DNA from: Dichomitus squalens LYAD-421 SS1
Taxonomy: Eukaryota > Basidiomycota > Agaricomycetes > Polyporales > Polyporaceae
Length of the DNA stretch: 64,000 nucleotides
Reading direction: 5' to 3'
NCBI RefSeq assembly: GCF_000275845.1
Contig: NW_006766899.1
Span: 497,263-561,262 of the forward strand
The translations under genes were made by a program, and so were the position numbers. Positions 11,803 to 24,321 of the stretch are shown here, piece by piece (the first letter of the stretch is position 1; every line of letters starts with the position of its first letter). The notes under the pieces were generated by a model. That model was not told where the DNA came from and did no database searches. It saw only the letters and a program-made list of their open reading frames with translations.

Positions 11803-14800
11803 GTTGCTCGGGGCCGACGCTTGTGTACGAAGCGAGGATCCGGTGGGAGAAGAGACTCGAGAACATGACTTATGTCAAGAGCGGTTTTTGTGGTCTCTTG
11901 GATGTCTCCGAGAAAATCGCCGCCGGCCTAACTTTTTGAGCTCCAAGCGATAAGAGACTTCAGAGAGCGTAGGGAGTGGTGCAATATTGCGCAGACGACG
12001 GGGTCCGATGTTGTGATTGAGTTCGCCAAGCGAGCCACGTGCCCACCCAGGTACGCTAACGTGCACTCGACATCCTTGCTATTGCTCCATACCTGCTCAT
12101 CTGCAGTTTTTGCCGTTCTGTACCTTTCTAAACCACGCGAAACGCCACTTACTCTACCAGAGTAGCAGCTTCAGATGTGCCATTCGATCAGAAAAATAGC
12201 CTCTACCTCCTTCGAAACCATGGTCTTACCACTAGAGCGCGTCATCTGATACAGACGCAAGGACATAGACATTGTTTACTGGTCACTTCGGTGGTTCAAA
12301 CACCAAAAAACAGGTGAGTCTACTCTACCAACGGTCCCGCCTACTTAGGGCGACACTCGATGCGTCGTCTTGCACAGGCTAGTATGTGAACCATGCGATC
12401 TTGCTACCTGCCCCTTTACGTTGCGAAATCCCGGAGTCGTCAGTCACCTGGAATTCTCAAAACTGACAATTTCGTTCTCTCTCACAAGCTGGGACACACA
12501 TATTGAACAAGACTGCCATTAGACTCTTTTGGTAAACGGTTTAAAACGGGCTTCCCATTGGTGGGGAACGGGCGAAGCGCTGATTCAAAACCGCTTGCGA
12601 AAAAACTATTATCTTCAGTCAGCGGACATCCACAGTCTGCACGACTGTCTTGACCCCGTATGCGTTGGCATGCTCTCAGAACGTGGTGCAAAGAGATACG
12701 TTGCTCAGTGTGCACCGCAGGGCTATGCCGGCGTCGGGAGACGCTCCGGGGGACAGCCAACTTGCTGGGCTACCAAAGGCGACGCAATGCTGTCTTCGTG
12801 GGCTGCGATCTCCGGGCTGCCAGGCATGGAATGTGGAACCTGACAGGATGGACAGGCGTCGGAAGGGGACTGCGGCAGGAAGAGAACTGCATGCACATAG
12901 TACTGTTTCAGTAGAAGCTACGCCGAGGGGGCTGTAGCAGAGATGGGAGACCGCACGCAAGCCTAGAAGGGGACTGACAAAGTCCAGACTGCAATGACTG
13001 GATCCGAGAGTCGGTGCGCGCTGCGTGCTATTAGTCAAGCGTTTGAGAGCCTCGCGGCAGGAACTTCGGATTCCGCCGATGGCCGTAGCCATGGGTTGCA
13101 AAGCATCGCACAAAGTCCGTCTGCAGCTTCGTGGCGGAGATGTCGCTGGGTCTGATGCTAGATCGACGAGATCACATAGTGCACTACCGTGAATGTCCCG
13201 TTCTTCTCACCTCGAGCGACGCAAACGCGAGATATATATTGACCGGGAGCGCTTCGATTGCTATCTATGGACACGAGAGGTTAGGGAAGTACGACGGTTG
13301 TAGTACGTCCCTCAGGTACCAGGAGTAGAGGGGTCCAGCACTGGTCTCGCCTTGGAGTAGGCGGTCCCCATTCTCACGATTCGTCGGGACCGCGAACGCC
13401 GAGAAGTATGTCTCCCCGTTATCACCGAGGCGTCGCCACCGTCTCTTGAAACGAGAAGCAATGCAGTCCGAATCGCAAGGACAGGGATTGGATTGCCGGC
13501 CTAGATCGAAGAGAAAGTATCAGTGGGCATAAGGTAAGGGATGATCTAGATGCTGAAACCCTCAGCTCAAACGTTAAGGTAGCCAGCTAATTGCATAGAC
13601 ACGCGATCGGGAGGAAATTTGTTTTCGAGGTTCTAACCGGAGTCGCTGCGCTAATTCGCTCTTCCCATTGGGCTCGACTCAGGCCAGGAGAGGCTTGATG
13701 AGCTGAGCTCGACATCGGGGCTACCACCACACAACCTGCAATCTCACATCATAGACGGTGTGTCGGAATGGATGCTGAACGTATGAGACGTCGCTCGCAT
13801 CCGACATGATAGTACATCAGCAAAAGGCGCATCCTATGGCCGAGCATGGCCATACCGGCGAATCCCGGCAAGCAGTGGCCGGCGCTCGTTTATCGGATGT
13901 CAAAGTCCTAACAGGTTGTTGCTTGCCAGAAGGAACCTGGCAAGCCATGGCATCAGCCACGCCGTCTCCTGGCCTACAATGTTGTCTCGAATAAGGCGCC
14001 TGCAGCTTACATGCCGACGCCACTTGGTCGCGATGACATGTCCGAGTCCTTGCTCGGCATAAATAGCTTGGTCCCAGGACGTGGATTGCCCCAACTCATC
14101 TTCCTCCCACTCTCATCTTGCCTATGTCTATCTCCCTCTTCCCTCCTCCGAGTCCTCTCTCTATGTAGCTAGCCTAAGAAAGTCACAGTAGGTCATTGAC
14201 GTGCATGTATGCATCGGTATTCACTTGGTATAGGTAAGTCAACCACTAGAACTCTTCTCCTATAAGGTAGGTGGGCATCCGAGTTTTCGGTCGCCTCACT
14301 GGCTGGGCTCACAGACAGATAGGAAGTCTTTAAGCCATCTGTTACTCACCCGGGTCTGTTATCTCCCGCTGTGGGGCACGGACAACCTCTCATGATGTTT
14401 GTGTCATAATAGGGTTCTCATCCAGATCCGAGCTCGGCTTGCGGCCTCGTGTAATGCGTGTGACAGTGGCGTTGTGATTCATTATGATGACCATGTCCGC
14501 ATACTATCCCACGCACGAACTTGCAAAGGATTTGGATGTTACACCCCCCTATATGAAGCTCTCTTGCCCCGTGGGCATTCAAAATTTCTGAGCAGGTGAG
14601 AATATGTCTCATTTACCTTGCTGCCAAATCTCAAAAGGTTTGAGTGAGGGGATGGAGGTATGGCATGCTTCCGGTGAGCAAAACTCGTCGAACCCGCGAG
14701 TTCGCAATGTAATGCAAAAGCATCAGTAACGTGCAGTCACAGTGGCAAAGTCGAGCTCCGCTCGGCATCAGGAGCTGTGTCAGTCAACCTCCGCGTGCAT

Positions 14801-17800
14801 CCTCTGCTCGCTTATTACCAGAGTCTGAACCCGTCACCTCCTCATCGCTCCCTTTGTCACGCTCTTCTACTGTATCGTACAGTTGTACTCCTCGTCGCCA
14901 CTGAATCAAGAATCGGGCAACCTTTTTCAGTATTGTGGTTGTCTTACAGCTTATCTTTGTATTTTTTGGACGGTTTGAAGGCATACATCAAGAGAGATCT
15001 ACATAGTAAGGACCAGAAGCGCTCTTACACATGAGCCTGGTAGACACCATTTCTCGAGTGTGCTCCCTTTCGCCCATCCCTTGGCCACCAAAATTTGCAC
15101 AATGTGATAATTAGATGTCATATACACATGTACCGAAAATGAAGCCAAACGGACAGGAGGTTGTACTGGAAACTGTGTTTTGCACTACTGTGCAACATTT
15201 GCAAGTTCGTGCATGGGATAGTACCTTGTAACCTGTACATACTACGTACTTGGCAGAAGAAATAATAAAATAAGGCCATCTCTGTTATCGTTCTAACTGC
15301 GAGAATGGTATAGCATATCTAATTCACAGCAGATGAACAGATGCGAACAGATGCCGGTGCGCTATGGCCAGACTCCACGTGAAGTAAGGTAAGCCCCGGT
15401 CATACTTTGAGGGAGATACGGCAAGGCCCACCAGAATTCACCATCCCTTTGCCATATCTAACGAATGCTACCATTGCAGACGAATCCTGTCCTCGCATTG
15501 CCTTCCTATGTGCTGATTTGCTGATGTAATACTCGTGTCCGAGTCGGATCCGGAATCAACGTTCAGGTGGCTGTGCTGGTGTCAACGAACCAGGATCGGA
15601 CGCGGCACTGACGTTGGCACATCATAGGGATTCGATTACGATGTTACGGTACCTGTGGTGCTTCAAACCTGTGCCAATGTTCATACGGTCGGACAGAAAC
15701 CACAAGTCGTCTTGTCAAGCATACAGAAGAGTTGGGCTGGGAGCGTTTCTGATCATGTCCTTCAAGTTTACCTAGTGGCGACTCCGAGTCGGCATCGACG
15801 AAGCGCCCCTTGAGGAAAATTTGCACCTTATCGCGTTTATCGTGATGAGAGCAGAAGTGAACCGATATAGCACCGTCACTAGAAACGCTGCTGCCGCTAA
15901 GAGAATCGAAGCGATCCGGTGAACAAGCTCAAGCGACGACCTTCGACTTCGTATACGTGCTTGAAGTCGGAGCATGGGAGCATTCATGCCGCTTGGAACC
16001 ACCTTGAAACGCACGAAGTCAAGAAGGTGGCCTATCCTAGCTTGCCAGACTGCCCGCCCTCTGTCGTGGAGGATGGAATCGGGCATGGAAGTCCGGTAGA
16101 ACGAGGCTGCGTGTAGGATGAAGGCGTGTCACATAGCCTATTTTGTAGTATGGTCCGACCGCATGCTGAGCTCTGAGTGATCATTTGTATGGTCAGCTGT
16201 AAGATCGGCCTCTTACCTAGCGTTACGACGTCATTCAAGAAACCATATGCCGTACAAGGGAAGCGGTCCTGGATGAGATATGACCGCATTGACCAAAGAA
16301 TGGCAGCTTTACGTCCTCGTCTCCGGTGGAGGCGCGTTGGCACGCCACGTGAGTCTGCTCAAGGATCGCGGATGTGTTACGTTGCAATATGACCATACAC
16401 CAGCAATCGTCTCCCTGCGTGGGACCTCCAGTCTTGGACTTCCTGCTATCAGTCATTTTAGCTCTACGAAGTGCGGCACGATGATGCACCGCAGCGCGCC
16501 TGTTGAACAATCAAGGCACAGCATGGTATCTGAGCCGCAATGAGACTTCCTCTCGGTATTCTTCACAGCCGTTCGAGCCCATACTGGCCGCCATCGCATG
16601 AGTGCTCTGATCTCGAGGTGGGAGTATCGAAGATGTCACATATCGTGTCATCGCTTTACGAGGTTAAGGAACGCACCATGGACGCACCTGAGCCGCGATG
16701 AGACCGTCTAAGAGTTCACAAGCTTGTAGTTTTCTAACTGGTAGACTGACATTCACAGCCTTACTGATGCCATAGTCCGTCTCGACAGATTTCGACAGAG
16801 ATCCTGAAATTGTGCTCTTCTTTTTTCGGGCACGTCGGCTGGAGCGAAGGTCGGCTAACGCACCAGGTTACGACTATCACCATATGCCCGAGAGGCGCAC
16901 AAAACCGATGGCAAGTAAGATCTGTACTAAGCGTAAGTCGACAAACCATCACCCGGGTACGTCAAACATGAATTGAGCTTCGGCTCCAAGTCCCTGTCCA
17001 AGGGGTGAGAACATGGAGGTACGAGCACACGTAAGGCACGTTGAAGTGGAAACAGCCGAAGCCAAACGTGGACGCACGCTGAGCATACGAAGGCAGTGGT
17101 CGAATCAATGGTCTCGGAGGCTATTCTGACCTTCGCGCAGTTCTGGCCGGCTCGACCAGAAGGAGTCCCGCTAACAGAAATAGCACTGGAGATCGGCATT
17201 TCTACAGCCAGCATTCAAGAAGCTCTGGTCAGCAGGACTTTCCACATTGGCTGCGGCGCATCCCGCAGCACAATCGCGCACGAACCTGTCATCCGTATGC
17301 CCGTCGTTACGGCATCTTGCGACGTTGTGACCCTCGAATCTCCAAAGCCGTGAACACGTTTATTTCGCATTGCGTCCCGGTCAAAACCGGATGTCACGAA
17401 GAGCCGACCGTCGACTTCCATGCGAACAGCTTGAGATGCCCATTAGCCTCTCGCAGGTAGATCACGTTGCAAAATGCCACACAGGGTGACTACAATGCTC
17501 CGCACAGTAGCAACGATTTTCTGCTCCAGCAATTTGAAGTGTGGAGTGCCTTGGGTGTCATTGGATGGGGGTGGTAACGAACGTACTGGACAGAGCATCG
17601 ATGCCGCCGTATGGCTATGAGAATCCGCCAGCGCACGAGCAAGCTGAGTGGGACCGAGACTCACGTCGAGCCAAGATATAACTCGGCATGAGATTGGGAA
17701 GAGTTGAACATCCCGAACCTTTTCCCTCAGGTCGCTGTTCCCAGATCTAGGCACAAGGACCCAACGCAGCCCGAAGTTGCATCTGAGAGAATGCTGAATA

Positions 17801-18660
17801 TCCTGTAGCGGTGGTCGGAGATAGGGCGAGGGTCAGATGAGTAAACAAGTCTCGTTTGGGACGGTGAGAAAATACGTTCCTGATATGGCTCGACACCACG
17901 ACAAAGGCACCGTGTGAACGCTGCTACCCGGGACTGCGATTTCTACCTGCCAAGGATATCGCTGACGCATTCTCATACTTTACGGGAGCATATGTTCTGC
18001 ACAGGTCACTGTCAACGTAGCTCATTCATGCCCCGGCGATCATACGTGTCAAAGAGAGCCGAGTACTAATGGCTGCAGTTCATCAAAGGAGAGTGTGTCT
18101 TTTCGACGCGCTAGCCACTCTATGTCGCTGACTCTACTCACGACATTTCTACCATATATCACTATTATAGGGCATCTGAGTCGCATTCCGCAAGCAACGG
18201 AGGCCGAACTCGACCCATACTTCCGCCGATGGGAGCAATTCGGCAACTGCATGGTCGGCAAAAGGGGACGACTTCTGTCTATGCAGCCCGAGCGTCGGGC
18301 TACGAACTTTCTTCGCCGCTACTCGCCGCGATGATACGCTTGCTCAGTCAGAATTTCTCGCGCGAGTGTGGATCAGACACTCGGGCCCTTTACGCCTCCC
18401 ACTCCCCGAGTTTGGCTTCTGGCTCTCCCGGGGCCTAGCAACTTACACGGGCCGGGTATGCCTCGTATGGGTCTCGAGAGGAACCCGGCTGCCATTGTCA
18501 ATCCCCTATGCTCGCATTCGTGTCACAGCGCTCAGACCTAGGCCGACCCGTGCTGTCGTCCTATAAAACGATGACTGCCCACGCCCAATAACGCTGCACC
18601 AGCACTCTGGACCCCTTCGACCACTCGCCCAGTCGCACAGCGCCCCTGTCCAGCGCCGTG
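11803..18660. other. Gene-poor 6.9-kb region, no confident gene
   Basis: I find no family-level protein match, splice-linked exon chain, tRNA or rRNA in this stretch. Open frames of 60-145 codons occur on both strands (12676..13113 -, 15772..16086 -, 16032..16343 -), but they have no recognisable domains and no consistent exon joining. Composition is somewhat more AT-rich than the flanking genes in places (about 15.0-15.3 kb). It could contain old transposon debris, non-coding RNA genes or a fast-evolving small gene. A short hairpin of complementary 8-mers (CTTGCCAG / CTGGCAAG) lies near 13920-13945. Confidence 0.45.
18562..18568 (+). promoter_or_regulatory. TATA box upstream of the ICMT-like gene
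   Basis: TATAAAA lies 93 bases before the start codon at 18661, a position typical for a fungal RNA polymerase II core promoter with a short 5' leader. Confidence 0.5.
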
Positions 18661-19422
18661 ATGCTTCATCTATACCTCAAGACCTTCCTCCTCGTCAGCT
18701 CGGCCACCTTATCCTTCGCTGCCCTGATTCCCCCAAAGCGTGCACCGGACCGGACACAGAAGTTATACACCGGACAGCTGTTCGAATATCTGGTCCGCTC
18801 TTTGGCGTATATAGCATGCGTACGTTTGTTCCTGCATAATGACGGAAGACTAGCTGATACGTACGTAACCCGCCTCTAGTTCGTGATCGTCTCGCCCTCC
18901 TTTAGCCAGTCCATCATACTACTTGTCCATGACAAGTATCCTCTAGTTGGACCGTTACTCTGCCCTGCCAACCCCGCGAGGCTCCACCCGCTCTTCGATA
19001 TCCCGCCACGGTTTCTCGTGGGAACCGCTTTTGTTTACGCCGGGTCTCTCTTCCGGTTATGGTCATACCGTGCGCTCGGATCCCTCTTCACCTACGAGGT
19101 CACTATCAAGAACGACCACGCACTCGTCACCTGGGGTCCGTACGCCTACGTACGACACCCTGCGTACACCGGTGTTCTCTTCATCCTCCTTGGCGAGCAA
19201 TTGATGCAGTTCGGCATGGAAGGCTACGTCCCCCACTGCGGGATTGCTCACACGCCCTTCGTCGTATTCATCTACATATGGCGATATGGCTCCCTGTTCA
19301 CTGCATACTCGCTGTACAAGCGTTGTCGCGTGGAAGACGGACAATTGGTGGAGCGGTTCGGGGCCGTATGGGAGGACTACGCTGCGAAAGTGAGGTGCAA
19401 GCTGCTCCCGTACTTGCTCTAG
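18661..19422 (+). CDS. Isoprenylcysteine carboxyl methyltransferase (ICMT/Ste14-like)
   Basis: Family members methylate the prenylated C-terminal cysteine of Ras-like proteins and fungal mating pheromones, using S-adenosylmethionine at the ER membrane. Two exons (18661..18819 and 18880..19422) give 233 residues. There is an N-terminal hydrophobic anchor, several membrane segments, and the conserved C-terminal catalytic region WGPYAYVRHPAYTGVLF. This is followed by the Y...EDGQLVERFGAVWEDY segment that contributes to SAM and substrate binding. Agaricomycetes often carry several ICMT-like paralogs, so this may be one of the expanded set rather than the single housekeeping Ste14. The ATG at 18661 is chosen over an in-frame GTG one codon upstream. 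Confidence 0.85.
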
Positions 19423-20090
19423 AAGCCTGCTCGCAATCTATACAGGATCGTTTGGGCACGTTGGCTCCCCACTACGCACTATCTGCGCCTACTGACAGCC
19501 CTCCTATAGGCATATGAGTTTCTTGCATTCGTAGTATTGCATATCCTTCATCTGAATAGTTGAACTCCGCATCAGGTCGTTCATCAGCTACTAATGTCGG
19601 CCCCGCTTATAGACTTCGAGAGTAGTAATCGACCTCGTACGCACGTCCCCTGTAATCCTAAGCGAGACTTTGAGTTACTATTGTTTCCTACTACTGTGGT
19701 GCGCATTGGGCGCGTCTCCCTCAGCTGACATTGATTGGCTTTTCTCTGACCTCCTGACGGGTGGCGATCACGCTGATCTAAGTAGTCGCCGGTCTTCATC
19801 TGTCGCGGTGTCAACTATTCGGTGATTACTCGCGACTTGAGAGTGAGAGACTGCTTCAGAACGGAAGCCTGCCCTTTCGACACTTATGCTAAATGACAGG
19901 TTGGCAGAAGGCTACTGCAAGAGTTCTCACGACACGACAGACAAAGATCAGGTTGATAGACTCTGGGTTATGAGACAGGTATGGCATGTCTTATAACGTA
20001 GAGGCGCTAGAGAAAGCAGCGTACCTAGATATAGTACGCTTTGAAAGCTTCGCTATCAAGCTATTCCTCAGGCGGGTTCAATGTCCTTTT
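19423..20090. other. Intergenic, nothing recognised
   Basis: This AT-richer spacer follows the ICMT-like gene and leads into the inverted-repeat element. No protein family match or splice-linked ORF is visible. Confidence 0.45.
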
Positions 20091-20445
20091 ACAGTGCTTC
20101 GCAAAAATGATTGCAGTGCGAAGCGCGCAAATCTTGTTTGCTCCTGTTTGGTCACTCGTCGGCTACGGCAAGGATTTCTGTTTCGGGTTGAACTGGAGAC
20201 TCATAAGGACTCCGTCCGTAAAAGCCGTGCTTGAGTCCGTGTCCGCTTTCCTACTGCAAAAATGCACGAGGATATTCTTTGCCTCCGAATGACGACCTTT
20301 TGAATATATCCGGTAGATTTGTGGCTGGAAATTCGACCATGCTGCAAAGAGGCTTCCGGCATTGCAGGCGTTTCCCCGGGTGGGCAAGCAGGGGCAAACA
20401 GGATTTTGCGCGCTTCGCACTGCAATCTTTTTTGCAAAGCACTGT
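20091..20445. mobile_element. MITE-like element with ~62-bp terminal inverted repeats
   Basis: Two near-identical arms face each other. The left arm (20091..20152) begins ACAGTGCTTCGC and contains TTGCAGTGCGAAGCGCGC. The right arm (20384..20445), read on the minus strand, begins ACAGTGCTTTGC and contains the same 18-base core. Most differences are C/T transitions, plus one single-base indel. The interior of about 230 bases has no coding capacity I recognise. Size, arm length and lack of a transposase fit a non-autonomous DNA transposon or a solo fold-back element. I could not find a convincing target-site duplication, so the exact ends are uncertain. Confidence 0.6.
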
Positions 20446-20975
20446 AGATGCTCCGAGTCCCATGGTCTATTCAGCACTACTATGTCCGTTCGCAGAACTC
20501 TAACCTATCAGACTTATTTCGATGCTGTTCCCCTGCTCTAGAAACAGGCGGATTTCCCCTCGTGTGTACCGGCCACACGCGGATCGCCTTCATTCTCCTT
20601 CGCCCATAAATCCCTACAGAAGAGTTCGATAACTCCAGCGCTCACCGTCACGTGCGAGTGGCATGTTTACAATTGTGATGAGGTGAAGAGGGCTGGGAGG
20701 TGAGTGGCCGAACGAGTCAAATGCTGCACAAAATATTGCCCTGGGACGAGCCATCCAGTGCAATTAAGAGACAAGGTACGCACTACAATATGGAACAAAA
20801 CGAGTGCCGGCGGTTGCCGTTGGGACCCAAGCGCGACCACGTGAGGACATTAATATTGTGGCAACGCGTAGATCGCGCGACTTTGTCTCTTGTCACTCAC
20901 CACAATCCGCCCACAAGACAAGGTCAACATCTTCTGCCACCCTCTCTGCAGCCCCTACCGGGCATCAAATCATCA
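20446..20975. promoter_or_regulatory. Upstream region of the TPR-CCCH gene
   Basis: These 530 bases separate the inverted-repeat element from the start at 20976. The reading frame stays open upstream to about 20700 but has no conserved features, so I treat it as promoter and 5' leader. If the element carries regulatory sequence it sits within promoter range of this gene. Confidence 0.4.
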
Positions 20976-23909
20976 ATGGTGTCTAAACCTCTCATCGTCG
21001 TAATTTGCCTTGATGAAGAAGGCGTCTCGGAAATCATCAACGACCGCCTGTACACGGTGCTCGCGAGAAAGGATGAGGTCCTCAAGGCGACATCCCTTTC
21101 CGAGGCACGCCGTCACCTCACGAGTACCATACGACCCCATGCAGTCATTGTCGCTGATGACGCCGTGACGTATCCTAGAAATCGCGAGGTGCTCTTGCGA
21201 CTTGTCGAGTATGCCAAGGCGGGTGGCACTGTCGTCTATGCCGGGACTTTCAGCTCCTCGGTTCGTCACCAGGATCTCGACTCCATGTTCAAGGATGTAT
21301 GGGGCTTGCCATGGCGGGCATTCTCTTTTGCCACCACGACTCACACCGTCAATCCTCGCGTCCAAGGTCTCAATCCGAACGGCCTCGTCAAGCGGTATGT
21401 GGTCGATGCGAACCACATCGATCACGTTGCGCTTGAGGACGCCGTTTACCTCCCTTCCTCTGTTGTCAAGAAGCTCCGGAAGGGGGGCCACCAGTCAGCT
21501 GGCCAGACATATCGGACCCCTGCGGCGTTTGCCACTGTCGGCCGCGGTCGCGTCGGATACATAGGAGACATCGATGGGGACGATGATACAACGAGGCTCG
21601 TGATCGCCATGTGCTTCTGGCCTGGCTCTCGCGCGCCAGTTCCTCCAGGTGACGGCGTCGCTGAAGTGGTGAGTATCCTAATGTCCGTGCAGGGCCTATA
21701 ATTCATTCAGGCCTAGTTCTTGACAGGGCTAGCATTCACGGACGAGGACATGCCGCCCAGATCTTCAGCACCTCACAGGCGCCACATTCTCATCATTTCC
21801 TTGGAAAAGGAGCCATATACGGACAAAATCTACGCCCAGCTCTACAGCGTGCTCCGCAAGAGAGCGAACGTCACCGAAGTCGAAGAACCCAACGCCGCTC
21901 TCGCCGCACTCTCCGCCACCCCCCGTCCACACGCCGTCATCGTCTCAGACCCCGCCATCGCCAACGCCATGTCCAAGCACAAGAAGCTCCTCACGGGACT
22001 CTTAGAATACGCCCGCTCGGGCGGAACGGTCGTCCTCGGCATGCAGTACAGCAACCGCATCAAGCCCGTGCACTTCCGCCCGTTCCTCGCGCGCTGGGGC
22101 GTCCCGTGGGACCACGGCTCCTATTTCCGCACGACGACCGCGCTCAACCCCGCCGGCATCCCTGCGCCGCTCGAAGAGCATGCGCTGCTGCCTTCGGTCA
22201 GCATGAAGTCCCTGCACGTGAAGGGCGCCCCGCGCGCGCACGCGGTGTACCTCCCGACGGCGGGGTCGCACATAGAGTCCCACGTATTTGCCCCTGACCG
22301 CCTCTCCGGCGAGGAGGCGGAGGAGAGCCCCGCGGTGCTAGCATCGGTCGGGCAGGGATACCTGGGGTACGTCGGAGATGTGAACGGGGAGCAGGGCTCG
22401 ACGCGCCTCATCCTGGAGATGTGCGGGGTGAAGATCCAGCCTGGTGACTTGGGTGAGAGGACGCACTCGACGGGGCTCAACGTGAACCCGGATGGGACGA
22501 TGGTGCCGATCGTTGAGACAGAGACAGAGATTCCTGTGCCGCCGCCTCCGCCGCCGCGCGCTCCCCGTCCCCGCGATACTGAGGTTGCGACGCGTGCTGA
22601 GGCCCGCGAGAAAGTCCGCAAAGACAAGTGTACGCGTGCAGACGCACTCAAGAACGAAGTCTGTATCCATCTCATACCTCTCATGGCGTAGGCGGACTAA
22701 CAGCAGCGCATAGGGAAACGACTTGTTCAAGAAAGAGAAGTGGGCCGAGGCTGCGGAGAAGTATCGCGCGGCCGCCCTGCTCGCAGGACCACAACCCGTC
22801 TATCTGTCCAATCTGGCTGCCTGCTTCCTGAAGATGGAACTATGGGAGCTAGCGGATAGCGCGGCGACGCGCGCCCTCGTACACGACCCGAAGCATATCA
22901 AGGCTCTCTATCGCAGGGCCCTCGCACGGAAGGGCTCCGGACATGCGGAGGAAGCCTTCGCGGGTGAGTATTCTCCCCCCTCATTAAGGTCTCATCACGC
23001 TCAAGGCGGCGTCACGCATGTAGACTTGCAGCGTCTGCTTTCAATCGACAGGTCCAACGTTCCTGCACGCAAAGAGGCCGAGAATTTACGCGAGATTCAT
23101 GGCATCTCGCCAACCAAGACGCCTGCTACGAACGACCAAGACAGTGCCTTGGAGATCGAGGACGAGTCGGATTCGGAGGACTTTGCGCACCCAGGAACGG
23201 GCATCGCATGCAGATACTACAACACCCGTGACACCGGTTGTCGCAACGGCAAAAAGTGTCGCTTCAGACATTCCCCGGATTCGAAGAGCATCCGTGACGA
23301 ACTGTGCGTAGTCTTTTAGCACCTCATCGCACAAAGACTGATGTGGCCGTCCGCAGCGGAAGGAACGTCTGCGTGTACTGGCTCCTTGGCCACTGTCGCT
23401 TTGCAGCGGAGGGCAAGTGCGTGTACGCACACGACGCCACGTACCTCCCCGCCCGAGGATGGTGGACGGACACCGCCCGCCTTGAGCGCATGCGCGCGGA
23501 ATTCGACGACGCCATCAAGGCGCAGCCTCTGAACCTCGGGGCTAGAAACGTCTTAGAGAGCATTCTTGCGGAGGCGTTCGTCCCGCTCCCGTGGCGGAAG
23601 GACTTCTGGGCCGTCGCCTCGTACGAGGATGCCATGCGTGAGCGTGAAGAGGACAGCGAGAATTACGAGGACAGTGATGGGTATGACTCGGAGGAGGGAC
23701 GTTGGGACACCGGGTTCGGCCTCACGGATGCTGAAGTCGAGGAGCTATGGACGCAGGGTATCAAGCCCTGGGAGATCGAATCTTACGTGAGTATAGTTCT
23801 CTACGGCTGTCTTCTGTCTGATGGGGTACTGAAGGATCCTGTAATGCATGTGCAGGACGAGTTGATGAGGATCCGAAGTGTTCTGTATAATAACAGTAGC
23901 TACTACTGA
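20976..23909 (+). CDS. TPR and twin CCCH zinc-finger protein with duplicated N-terminal GATase-like domain
   Basis: I infer an RNA-associated scaffold; the true role is unknown. Six exons close to 882 residues: 20976..21668, 21717..22658, 22714..22963, 23024..23303, 23357..23786 and 23856..23909. Residues 1-231 and about 245-430 are two diverged copies of one domain. Each has RPHAVIV, L(V/L)EYA(K/R)(A/S)GGTVV, a G(L/V)PW step and an (R/Q)G..GY(I/V)GD(I/V)(D/N)G end. This pattern resembles a class I glutamine-amidotransferase/ThuA-like fold. A Pro-rich linker leads to TPRs starting at ADALKNEGNDLFKKEKW, then to two CCCH fingers (CRYYNTRDTGC..C...H and CVYWLLGHC..C...H). The acidic C-terminus ends in ELWTQGIKPWEIESY. 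The 48-nt intron joining the two N-terminal copies keeps frame; two separate genes would be only 48 bases apart. Confidence 0.8.
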
Positions 23910-24321
23910 CCCAGTTCATCTCGGTTGGAACCGTTGAATCCTGTGCTATTTCACGCTCTGGAGATAAAGGGATCGTTTATGTTACCACATTGCTGAACGA
24001 GGGGTGATTTAATACGGACCGAAGGCAAGCTGCGCAATTCCACGTGCGTTGCGGTGAACCCCCTATACGAACCCGCTAGAGCCAAACGCACCCGACCGGA
24101 AACGAACTGATACAGACACTTGACCAATGTAGTCGCCAGTTAGTAGCAACGTTTGCGAACCCGAGTCTCAGCACGCATAGGCGCAATCCGATTGGTATAG
24201 CAATTCACTAACGGAACAGCAAAGCTAATGTGTGCAAACAGCGAAAGCAGAAATACATTCATCCCAAGCGCAAACGCACCAAAAGAGCCAAAACCGAACC
24301 CGAGGCCAGCCCTTGTGCCGT
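23910..24321. other. Convergent intergenic region
   Basis: These 412 bases lie between the TPR-CCCH gene (+) and the F-box gene (-). No gene is recognised; both 3' ends are expected here. Confidence 0.5.

Noticed and set aside
12676..13113. Minus-strand ORF of 145 codons in the gene-poor region
   Set aside because: It is Ser/Cys/Leu-rich without domain signals, and overlapping plus frames of similar length suggest chance.
20976..22658. Two separate genes: one ending at 21701 and one starting at 21750
   Set aside because: A canonical 48-nt intron (21669..21716) joins the two in frame, leaving no room for a terminator and promoter. The second ATG has no other support. A separate second gene is still possible.
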